Below are positions 1-6,151 of a stretch of 12,305 bases of DNA, piece by piece (position 1 is the first letter of the stretch; every line of letters starts with the position of its first letter). Made by a program: the position numbers and the translations under genes. A model generated the notes under the pieces. The model had not been told where the DNA came from. It saw nothing but the letters and a program-made list of their open reading frames with translations, and ran no database searches. This stretch comes from JACVRX01 sp035697245. Lineage in GTDB: Bacteria > Actinomycetota > Actinomycetes > Jiangellales > Jiangellaceae. Where the stretch lies: positions 1 through 12,305 of the forward strand of contig DASSDH010000149.1 in assembly GCA_035697245.1 (NCBI GenBank), read 5' to 3'.

Positions 1-672
1 GGCGTCCTCGAAGGTCGTGGCGAGGTGACAAGTGTCCAGACATATCCCCAGATGGTCGCCGCCGAGGCCGCCCAGCCATTCCACGGCGTCGGCAATCGTC
101 TCGACGGCGCACCCCGGTTCGGGCTCCAGCCCCACCCGCACGACCCGGCCGGTGTCTGCAGCGAGCTTGGCCAGCTCGTCGGCCAGCCGGGCCAGTTGGT
201 CGAGCGCTGCCCGTTGCCGATCTTCGGACCACTGGAAGCGCCAACCCAGTGGCAGCGTCGAGATGCTGCCGCGAACGGCGTCATCCGGGAGCAGGCGCAC
301 CAGCACCCGAGCGCAGTCGATGGTGTAGTCCAAGCGGGCTGCCTCGGACCAGTCCGGCCGGTACACCGCGCGCTTGACCACTGGTGCGTGGAATCGCTCG
401 TACGGAAATGCGTTGATCGTCACGACCTCGAGCCCATGCCGGTCCAGCGCGGTGCGAAACCGGTCGATGCCAGCAGGATCTCCGGCCAGCTCCGCCGCGG
501 CCATCGCGGGAAGCCACAACCCCCAGCCGATCCGGTCGACGCCGAGCGCGGCCCGCACACCCGCGCCGTAGGTCCGCAGCTGGTCGACCAGACCGTCGAC
601 GTCCTCGGCTGGGTGCACGTTGGTGCCGTACGCCAGATGGACGACGGTGCCGTCGGGGTGCCGGAACCGCAC
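1..672 (-). CDS. eboE: EboE, metabolite traffic protein (5' part, runs off the window)
   Basis: This gene has 224 visible codons and continues past base 1. EboE proteins are usually nearly 400 residues, so the C-terminal part is missing. It is a xylose-isomerase-like TIM barrel of the ebo cluster, whose exact reaction is unknown. Visible family marks are an N-terminal TNVHP (residues 17-21), VVTINAFPY (83-91), VYRPDW (103-108), GSIST (135-139), GLEPEPG (181-187) and LDTCH (212-216). The last two hold acidic and His residues expected to bind metal. I chose the GTG at 672-670 because an in-frame TGA, the stop of the hydrolase gene upstream, lies one codon before it. That leaves a 3-nt gap and no good Shine-Dalgarno, so translation is probably coupled to the upstream gene. 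The assignment rests on motif recognition and gene context. Confidence 0.88.
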   Translation of the reverse strand, partial: MRFRHPDGTVVHLAYGTNVHPAEDVDGLVDQLRTYGAGVRAALGVDRIGWGLWLPAMAAAELAGDPAGIDRFRTALDRHGLEVVTINAFPYERFHAPVVKRAVYRPDWSEAARLDYTIDCARVLVRLLPDDAVRGSISTLPLGWRFQWSEDRQRAALDQLARLADELAKLAADTGRVVRVGLEPEPGCAVETIADAVEWLGGLGGDHLGICLDTCHLATTFEDA

Positions 673-675
673 GGT

Positions 676-1539
676 TCAGGCCGCCCCGGATGCCCGCTCG
701 CCGCGCAGAATCGTGTTGCCGGCGAACGTAGGCTCCGGCGGTGCCATGTCCAGCAGCAGCCGTCCGCTCTGGCCGTAGAACTCCACGGGGTTGCGCCACA
801 GCACCCGATCGACGTCGTCGGCTTCGAACCCGGCTTCGAGCATCGCCGCGCCGGTCTTGGCCGTCTTGAGTGGGTCACTGCGTCCCCAGTCGGCGGCCGA
901 GTTGACCAGCATCCGGTCGAGGCCGCGTTCGGCGAGGATGCGCACCATCCGGTGCTCGTCCATCTTGGTGTCGGGGTAGATCGAGAAACCCATCCAGCAA
1001 CCCGTGTCGACCACCATCCCGACGGTCGTCTCGTTGAGGTGGTCGACCAGCACCCGGTTCGGAGGCAGCGGCGACGCAGCGACCAGTTCCAGGGTGCGCC
1101 GCGTGCCGGCCGCTTTGTCGCGGTGCGGGGTGTGCACGAGCACCGGCAGATCGTGCTCGGCCGCGAGCTCGAGCTGGCGCACGAACGCCTTCTCCTCGTC
1201 CGCAGTCATCGAGTCGAAACCCAGCTCGCCGACAGCGACGACGCCGTCCTTGGCCAGGTAGCGCGGCAGCACGTCGAGCACCTCGATGCAGCGCGGGTCG
1301 TTGGCCTCCTTCGGGTTCAGCGCGATCGTGGCGTGGTGGGCGATCCCGAACTGGGCGGCCCGAAACCGCTCCCAGCCGACCAGTCCGTCGAAATAGTCGA
1401 CGAACGAGCCGACGCTGGTGCGTGGCTGTCCCAGCCAAAACGAGGGCTCGACGAGGCCGCGCACCCCGGCGGCGTACATGGCTTCATAGTCGTCGGTGGT
1501 GCGCGAGGTCATATGGATGTGCGGATCGAATATTCGCAT
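676..1539 (-). CDS. eboB: TatD-family metal-dependent hydrolase, EboB-like
   Basis: This is a 287-residue amidohydrolase-fold protein of the TatD type (compare Pfam TatD_DNase), and it is of usual family length. The expected metal ligands are all present, counted from the ATG at 1539: D5-x-H7-x-H9 near the start, E105 in GELGFD, H136 in LVHTPH, H167 in DHLN and D217 in SAADWG. It is therefore probably catalytically active. TatD itself is a nuclease, but in ebo clusters the substrate of this member is unknown and need not be DNA. The gene sits between eboA and eboE. Its ATG shares one base with the eboA stop (TGATG). A GTG three bases upstream (1542) would add one Met, but it lies only one base after the AGGGAGG ribosome site, so the ATG is preferred. 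The name eboB comes from context. Confidence 0.85.
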   Translation of the reverse strand: MRIFDPHIHMTSRTTDDYEAMYAAGVRGLVEPSFWLGQPRTSVGSFVDYFDGLVGWERFRAAQFGIAHHATIALNPKEANDPRCIEVLDVLPRYLAKDGVVAVGELGFDSMTADEEKAFVRQLELAAEHDLPVLVHTPHRDKAAGTRRTLELVAASPLPPNRVLVDHLNETTVGMVVDTGCWMGFSIYPDTKMDEHRMVRILAERGLDRMLVNSAADWGRSDPLKTAKTGAAMLEAGFEADDVDRVLWRNPVEFYGQSGRLLLDMAPPEPTFAGNTILRGERASGAA

Positions 1540-2297
1540 CACGCCTCCCTGCCAGTGGTAGCCCGGTCAGTACGGCCGGCGAGGGCCCGTTCCGCGGCGG
1601 TCCTCCTGTCCGCGTATGGGGAGTCGAGCTCAGCCAGCACGCCGGACTCTTCGACTGCTTTCGGGTGTACGTCGAGAACCCGCCACACGTCGGCGGGCAC
1701 ATCGCGACCGGCGGCGACCCGCTCGTACACATAAGCCGCGATCATGTCCGCCAGTAGGGCGTCGGAGCGGCTGTCCAGTGCGGCCACGGCGGACAGCGGG
1801 ACGCCGACGAACAGGCACTTGAGCACGCCCTGCCGCCAGGTCTCCGCATCGAGGTGTTTCGCCCCGTATGGCCCCAGTGCCGCCGCGACCAGCCGCACGT
1901 CATTGGTCCGCAAGGCGTCGGCGACCAGGTCAAGGTAGGCCGGTCCCGGGGTCAAACGGTGCAGAGCGCGCAGCACCGCACGTTTCTCGTCGGCGTCGCC
2001 GAACCGATAGAGGTCTCGTATCTCGGCTACTAGGCGGTCCGTGTCCCCCGCCAGCGCACCAGCCAAGGTCACCAGTAGCGCGCCCCTGACGGCGTCGTCA
2101 AGAGTCGCCCCAAGCAGACCCTGCGGATCCGCTGGGTCAAGCGGTCCCCTGCCGACGAGTCGAGCCGCGGCGGGCATCAGGACTCGGATCTGGATCGGGT
2201 CGCCAGCCAGTTGCGCACACAGCGTCTCGAGGCGTTCCCGCGCGGCCGGCTCCAGAGCCGCACTGGCGCGGGGGTCGACACTATCGAGCGTGGTCAT
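1539..2297 (-). CDS. eboA: EboA-domain protein
   Basis: This is a 252-residue soluble protein, largely helical by composition and rich in Ala, Leu, Arg and Asp. It has no signal peptide and no membrane segment. It matches the EboA family in length and in its place beside the TatD hydrolase and EboE. Recognisable stretches include the RFGDADEKRAVLRAL region (98-112), where EboA proteins pair a tyrosine/phenylalanine-rich turn with a helix, and GPYGAKHLDAETW (142-154). Its biochemical role is unknown. The family is tied to export or processing of a metabolite in ebo clusters. The start at 2297 overlaps the stop of the TIM-barrel gene by four bases (ATGA) and has AGGAGG at 2310-2305 with a 7-nt spacer. 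The open frame continues upstream to 2756, but that part is antisense-like shadow of the preceding gene and is not included. Confidence 0.85.
   Translation of the reverse strand: MTTLDSVDPRASAALEPAARERLETLCAQLAGDPIQIRVLMPAAARLVGRGPLDPADPQGLLGATLDDAVRGALLVTLAGALAGDTDRLVAEIRDLYRFGDADEKRAVLRALHRLTPGPAYLDLVADALRTNDVRLVAAALGPYGAKHLDAETWRQGVLKCLFVGVPLSAVAALDSRSDALLADMIAAYVYERVAAGRDVPADVWRVLDVHPKAVEESGVLAELDSPYADRRTAAERALAGRTDRATTGREA
1544..1550 (-). promoter_or_regulatory. Ribosome binding site deciding the hydrolase start
   Basis: The minus strand reads AGGGAGG, then four bases to the ATG at 1539 but only one base to the GTG at 1542. The spacing favours the ATG. The site lies inside the last codons of eboA, as expected for coupled translation. 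Confidence 0.6.
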
Positions 2298-3145
2298 CTG
2301 GCAGCCTCCTCTGCCTGGTGCAGGGCCGAACGCAGCGCGGCCAGCGACCGTTCGGCCACCACGGGCGCCGCATGCCCGTGCCTGGGGAGCTCCACCGACA
2401 CAAGCCCGTCGTAACCGGTGTCCAGCAGCGCACCCAGCGCGGCCGGCAGGTCGAGTTCGCCGGCGCCGAACTCGAGGTGCTCGTGGATGCCGCGGCGCAT
2501 GTCGTCGACCTGAACGTTGGCCAGCAGCCCGCCCGCGCGCCGGACGACCTGGTCGGTTGGCTCGGCCTCGACTGCCACGCAGTGGCCGAGGTCGAGGGTG
2601 ATCTTCAGCGAGGGTGAACTGAGCCGGCGGCGCAACTCGAGCGCGGCGTCGAGAGTGTCGACGAACATGCCTGGCTCCGGCTCGAACGCGCAGGTCACGC
2701 CGAGCGGTTCGGCAGCTACCAGCACCTGCGCCACCCCGGTGGTAAGCCGCCGCCATCCCGTGTCGGCATCCGTGCCGACTGGCAGCGAGCCCGACCAGAA
2801 CGACACCGCCTCAGCACCCAGGTCCGCGGCCACCTGCACAGCCCGACGCAGCAGCTCGACACGCGGCGTGCGGTCACCGGCCGACACCAGCGTCGGTTCG
2901 TGCTTGCGCCAGGGGTCTAGGACGTACCGCGCGCCGGTCTCGATCACGACCGCGAGGCCGAATTCGTCCAACTGGCGGCCGACCTTGGCGGTCCGGGCGG
3001 CCAGGCCGGCATCGAATGGGTCGAGGTGGGGATGGTCGAGGGTGAGGGCCACGCCGTCGTAGCCGAGCCCGGCGATCACCGTGAGAGCGTCCTCCAGCCG
3101 GTGGCTCCCGAAGCCGTTCGTGCCGTAACCGAACCGAAGCGTCAT
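2294..3145 (-). CDS. Sugar phosphate isomerase/epimerase-like TIM barrel of the ebo cluster
   Basis: This is a 283-residue single-domain protein of the xylose-isomerase-like TIM-barrel superfamily (Pfam AP_endonuc_2). Likely divalent-metal ligands are E155 and/or E157 in FEPEPG, D185 and H188 in LDLGH, D214 in QVDD, H221 and E252 in VELPRH. These follow the E / D-x-x-H / H / E pattern of isomerases, epimerases and DTE-like enzymes. The substrate cannot be read from sequence; cyclitol or keto-sugar isomerisation would fit the neighbours. It shares the EPEPG and LDxxH blocks with the EboE gene two genes on, so the two are distant paralogs. The start at 3145 overlaps the prenyltransferase stop by four bases (ATGA). 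The Shine-Dalgarno is weak (GGTGG-like), which suggests coupled translation. There is no signal peptide, so it is cytoplasmic. Confidence 0.87.
   Translation of the reverse strand: MTLRFGYGTNGFGSHRLEDALTVIAGLGYDGVALTLDHPHLDPFDAGLAARTAKVGRQLDEFGLAVVIETGARYVLDPWRKHEPTLVSAGDRTPRVELLRRAVQVAADLGAEAVSFWSGSLPVGTDADTGWRRLTTGVAQVLVAAEPLGVTCAFEPEPGMFVDTLDAALELRRRLSSPSLKITLDLGHCVAVEAEPTDQVVRRAGGLLANVQVDDMRRGIHEHLEFGAGELDLPAALGALLDTGYDGLVSVELPRHGHAAPVVAERSLAALRSALHQAEEAAR
2305..2310 (-). promoter_or_regulatory. Ribosome binding site of eboA
   Basis: The minus strand reads AGGAGG seven bases before the ATG at 2297. It fixes the start inside a longer open frame. Confidence 0.75.
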
Positions 3146-4029
3146 GTTGGCGACACCACCTTGGCCGCCGCCTTCGCCACCGGCCCCATGGTCACCAGTG
3201 CACCGGCTGTGGCCACCGCGCCGGTCCGAGCCGTCAACGCCGCCTGCAGCGGGATCAAACCTCGCACGCCAGCACCCGTGGCCTGTCGGACCGTCGGTCC
3301 GTCGGGACGCTCGGCAGCTGCGGCCTGCGCCCGGCCGACCGTGACGGCGTATGTCGCCGCAAACATTGCGGCCGCGATATCGGATCGGGTTACGCCGCCA
3401 GCCGGATGCTGCCGGCCCGTCAGAAGCGGTTGGGGCAGGCCGGCCAGAACCGCTACGGCCACCGTAGTACCGAAGGCGGCCACCGCAATACCGCGGCGCG
3501 AGCCGTGCACCTCGCCCCGGCTCAGTGCCGTCACACCCACGGTGTGCGCTGCCACCGCTGCCATGGGCAGGGCCGCTCGGTGCACCTGGCCCGCACCGCC
3601 GAGCAGCACGTCGAGGCCGCGGGCGGTGGCCATCGCAACCGGACCGAGTGCGGTGCGCTTGATTACCAGGTCGTAGGCCCAGACCGTCGCTGCCAGCGGC
3701 GCGGCCACCCGCAGTGCCCGCCGGCCACCCGCGGCAGCGGCCGCCCCCACACCGGCCGCCGTCAGACCGGCGGCCAGCGCCAGTGCTTGTCGCGGCAGCA
3801 CCCGGCCGCTGGGGATCGGCCGCTCCGGGCGCTCGACGGCATCCAGGTCGCGGTCGGCATAGTCGTTGAGGGCCATGCCCGCCCAATACAGGCAAGCCGA
3901 CGCGATCGGCAGCGCCCACGTCCGGCGGCCGAGGGGCCAGCCGGCCGCCGCCGCTCCGGCCAGCGTGTCGCCCGGAACCGTCAGCACAGCCGGCAGCCGC
4001 ACCAGCTCGGCGAGATCACCCAGCCTCAT
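3142..4029 (-). CDS. eboC: UbiA-family prenyltransferase, EboC-like (SCO3242 type)
   Basis: This is a 295-residue polytopic membrane protein of the UbiA superfamily, which moves a polyprenyl group from a diphosphate donor to an acceptor at the membrane. The first Asp-rich motif is intact: N55-D56-x-x-D59-x-x-x-D63, followed by ERPERPIPSGR (66-76). That block is typical of the actinobacterial members called SCO3242 family. The second motif is reduced: after YDLVIKR (119-125) only D140 in RGLD remains instead of a DxxxD pair. Hydrophobic Ala/Val/Leu segments recur through the chain, about seven to eight by eye. The start is 6 nt after the inositol-phosphate-synthase stop, with GAGG four bases before it. 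The downstream gene overlaps its stop. Prenyl donor and acceptor are unknown. A cyclitol made by the gene upstream is a possible acceptor, by inference only. Confidence 0.88.
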   Translation of the reverse strand: MRLGDLAELVRLPAVLTVPGDTLAGAAAAGWPLGRRTWALPIASACLYWAGMALNDYADRDLDAVERPERPIPSGRVLPRQALALAAGLTAAGVGAAAAAGGRRALRVAAPLAATVWAYDLVIKRTALGPVAMATARGLDVLLGGAGQVHRAALPMAAVAAHTVGVTALSRGEVHGSRRGIAVAAFGTTVAVAVLAGLPQPLLTGRQHPAGGVTRSDIAAAMFAATYAVTVGRAQAAAAERPDGPTVRQATGAGVRGLIPLQAALTARTGAVATAGALVTMGPVAKAAAKVVSPT

Positions 4030-4035
4030 CGAGCC

Positions 4036-5223
4036 TCATCCGACCTCCCCGATCCGGGCGCACCAGCGGATCAACGCATCCCACTGTGCAGACAGGCGGT
4101 GCTCCGCGCTGCCGGCCGGGTCCTTGAAGAAGAACCCGAGGGCGGCCAGTGGCCCCGCCTCCCCGACCTCGTGGGCTCGGGCCACCAGCCGAACCAAGTC
4201 GAGTACCAGCGGCGCAGCAAGGGCGGAGTCGCATCCGGCCCAGGTGAACTGCAGCGACATCCGGGTGCCGAGAAAGCCCTCGAACGAGACGTGGTCCCAG
4301 GCGGTCTTCCACTCCCCCAGGTCGGGGACGAAATCGATGTGCAGCGGCCCGTCGACCGGACGGCCGAGGATGGCCTCCAGGCCGCGCCCCTTTGTCGCGG
4401 TCTTGCTGGCCGCGGTCGCCGGATCAGCGAGCGTCTGCCCATCGCCACCGCCGAGCAGGTTGACTGAAGCCCAGGAAAGCACATTCAACGCCCGGCTGGC
4501 GAACATGGGGGCCAGCGCGGTCTTCACCAGCGTCTCGCCAGTCTTTCCGTCCGAGCCCGCCCAAGGCAGCGACCGCTCCCTGGCCAGTTCCTGCACCGCG
4601 GGTACCCGCGGACCTGGACTCGGAGTGAACGCCACCAGCGGGCAGCCAGCCCGGAACGCCGCGTACGCGTACAGCGAGCTGACCGGCAATGGCGCGGCAC
4701 CTGCGTCCAGCGCCCGCTCGAGCCCACCGGCCGAGGTCAGCGCAGGGTCCTCAGGAGCTGGCGGTTCGGTGCTCGACACATCGACCACGACGATCCGCGA
4801 CAACCCGTGTGCCTGGCCGAAAGCGCGCAGATCCGCCTCGACCGACTCGGCCGTCGCCCGCTGAGGGCGGTCGTGGCCGTGCACTCCCGGCCGGATCCAC
4901 TCATCGGTCGCCGCGAGCTCGCTGGCCAGCGCCTCGGGCAGATTGTGCGGAACGACGCCGGCGGCGGCCAGCGCCTCGACCCGCTTCGGCAGCGAGATGG
5001 TGGCGATGTCGTGGCCGCCGAAGACCAGACCCGACAGCCCCGGAAGTCGGGCGGCCGCGACCTCGGGTAGCTCGCTTACCAGGCCCGTCAGACGTGCCAG
5101 ACCCGATCGCAGCGCCAGTGCTCCCACGATCGCGGTGGAGGCGACGGAGCCGCGAGCGCCCACGAACCACACCCCGGTGCGCGACGCGGCCGGGTCGGCC
5201 CCCTGCCGTGTTACGTCCGTCAC
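4036..5223 (-). CDS. myo-Inositol-1-phosphate synthase family protein
   Basis: This is a 395-residue cytoplasmic NAD-dependent cyclase of the inositol-3-phosphate synthase family (Pfam NAD_binding_5 plus Inos-1-P_synth). Known members turn glucose 6-phosphate into 1L-myo-inositol 1-phosphate. The N-terminal Rossmann loop is GARGSVA (22-28). The catalytic half shows SDGKTGETLVKTALAP (224-239), NLLGGGDG (255-262), SKTATKG (273-279) and HIDFVPDLGEWK (295-306), matching the family's lysine- and Asn-rich active-site segments. The start is a GTG with GGAAGGGAG six bases before it. It is the first gene of the ebo block and is followed 6 nt later by the prenyltransferase. Its length is near that of other prokaryotic members. 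It may make inositol phosphate itself or a related cyclitol. Its location suggests a pathway-specific rather than housekeeping copy. Confidence 0.88.
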   Translation of the reverse strand: MTDVTRQGADPAASRTGVWFVGARGSVASTAIVGALALRSGLARLTGLVSELPEVAAARLPGLSGLVFGGHDIATISLPKRVEALAAAGVVPHNLPEALASELAATDEWIRPGVHGHDRPQRATAESVEADLRAFGQAHGLSRIVVVDVSSTEPPAPEDPALTSAGGLERALDAGAAPLPVSSLYAYAAFRAGCPLVAFTPSPGPRVPAVQELARERSLPWAGSDGKTGETLVKTALAPMFASRALNVLSWASVNLLGGGDGQTLADPATAASKTATKGRGLEAILGRPVDGPLHIDFVPDLGEWKTAWDHVSFEGFLGTRMSLQFTWAGCDSALAAPLVLDLVRLVARAHEVGEAGPLAALGFFFKDPAGSAEHRLSAQWDALIRWCARIGEVG

Positions 5224-5323
5224 TCGTGGCTCCCTTCCGATTCCGGGCCGGGCCCGACGGTGACGTTCCTCGTACCTCCAGTTCTAGTCGCTCAATAGGT
5301 AGCGGGCAGCCGGACGCCGCCGA
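5224..5323 (-). other. Intergenic gap between the sugar operon and the ebo operon
   Basis: This 100-base gap is the largest non-coding spacing at an operon boundary here. Just after the thuA stop lies a small hairpin (5305-5321): six pairs, one of them G-U, with a five-base loop and no T run, so it is a poor terminator. A perfect 11-base palindrome, gggccgggccc, lies at 5245-5255 in the leader of the cyclase gene. TTGAGC (5295-5290) is a weak -35 candidate, but I see no matching -10. A separate promoter for the ebo genes may sit here but is not proven. Confidence 0.4.
5230..5238 (-). promoter_or_regulatory. Ribosome binding site supporting the GTG start of the cyclase gene
   Basis: The minus strand reads GGAAGGGAG, ending six bases before the GTG at 5223. 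No in-frame ATG lies close by, so this site decides the start. Confidence 0.65.
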
Positions 5324-6118
5324 TCAGTCGCACGGGAATGTTGTCTCTCCGGCCGCCATCTGGATGCCGCCGTGAATGTGCGACAGCAGCAGGGGCTCGG
5401 AGAAGTACTCGCTCTTGTGGCCCATGCCCGTGTACCAGGCACGCCCGCCGTCATAGCTGTGGCACCACGAGATCGGGTGATCCTCGCCCATGCCGGACGA
5501 GCCGGTGTATCCGTTCGGGATGTAGGTCTTCTCGTCCACCGTCGCGAGCACGCGGACGGCATCGCGTGGGTTGGAGCGGAAGTTGTACCACTCCTCCTCC
5601 CGGACCCACCGGTTCGGCAGGTCGGCATTCGACGGCGCACCCTTGCCGGCGACCTTGACCGTGGCGTCCTGGAACTGGTTCGGCCCGAACGGGTGGTCCA
5701 GGAAGTAGGCGGCGACCAGCCCTCCGTACCACGCCCAGTCGTACTCGGTGTCGGATGCGGCGTGAATGCCGGCGTACCCACCGCCGCCCTGGATGTACCG
5801 CTCAAACGCGGCCTGCTGTTCGTCGTTGAGCACGTCCCCAGTGGTCGACAGCCAGATGACCACCTCGAATTGGGCCAGGTTCTGGTCGGTGAACGCGGCG
5901 GCGTCCTCCGTGGCGGTCACCGTGAAGCCGTGCTCGGCGCCGAGCGCTTCGATTGCAGCGACGCCCGCCGGGATCGAGTCATGCCGGAACGCCGCCGTCT
6001 TGCTGAAGACCAGCGCGTCGAACGCAGGGTCTTCCTGAGCCTGTACGGCTGGCGCGGCAAGTGCTATGCCCACCACCGCCGTTGCTGTGACCAGTACCGT
6101 TGTGAGTCGTGCTCTCAT
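5324..6118 (-). CDS. Secreted ThuA-like domain protein
   Basis: This is a 264-residue protein with a Sec-type signal peptide (basic MRARL, hydrophobic core 7-21, likely cleavage after A27 in VQA). It has no lipobox and no twin-arginine motif. The mature part is one ThuA-like domain (Pfam ThuA, class I glutamine-amidotransferase-like fold): LVFSKTAAFRHDSIP (36-50), VVIWLSTTGDVLNDEQ (86-101), GGGGYAGIHAASD (111-123), DHPFG (141-145), then GMGEDHPISW (209-218) and GMGHKSEYF (231-239). ThuA was first seen in rhizobial trehalose utilisation beside a Gfo/Idh dehydrogenase. The reaction is not firmly known, and the amidotransferase Cys is not at the usual place. It follows xylA by 33 nt. The start at 6118 has GAGGAGG seven bases before it; an upstream ATG at 6148 lacks such a site and would add ten residues before the signal peptide. 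Confidence 0.88.
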   Translation of the reverse strand: MRARLTTVLVTATAVVGIALAAPAVQAQEDPAFDALVFSKTAAFRHDSIPAGVAAIEALGAEHGFTVTATEDAAAFTDQNLAQFEVVIWLSTTGDVLNDEQQAAFERYIQGGGGYAGIHAASDTEYDWAWYGGLVAAYFLDHPFGPNQFQDATVKVAGKGAPSNADLPNRWVREEEWYNFRSNPRDAVRVLATVDEKTYIPNGYTGSSGMGEDHPISWCHSYDGGRAWYTGMGHKSEYFSEPLLLSHIHGGIQMAAGETTFPCD

Positions 6119-6125
6119 GTCGAGA

Positions 6126-6132
6126 CCTCCTC
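6126..6132 (-). promoter_or_regulatory. Ribosome binding site deciding the thuA-like start
   Basis: The minus strand reads GAGGAGG with a 7-nt spacer to the ATG at 6118. It lies inside the extension that a start at 6148 would translate, so it argues for the shorter protein with a clean signal peptide. Confidence 0.75.
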
Positions 6133-6151
6133 GCGTCGGTGCGTTCATCCA

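Noticed and set aside
25..1734. Plus-strand open frame of 569 codons
   Set aside because: It lies antisense to eboE, the hydrolase and eboA, which carry clear family motifs. Its translation is Arg/Pro/Val-rich with no recognisable domain, as expected for a shadow frame in high-GC DNA.
4030..4039. ATG at 4039 overlapping the cyclase stop as a start for the prenyltransferase
   Set aside because: It is out of frame and reaches a stop after seven codons. The similar ATGAGGCT copy at 4029 is the in-frame start.
3406..4864. Overlapping plus-strand open frames of 353 and 332 codons
   Set aside because: They lie antisense to the prenyltransferase and cyclase genes, with low-complexity composition and no motif.
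5267..5295. TTGAGC as the -35 box of an ebo promoter
   Set aside because: No convincing -10 hexamer occurs at 16 to 18 bases spacing (CGAGGA or GAGGAA only).
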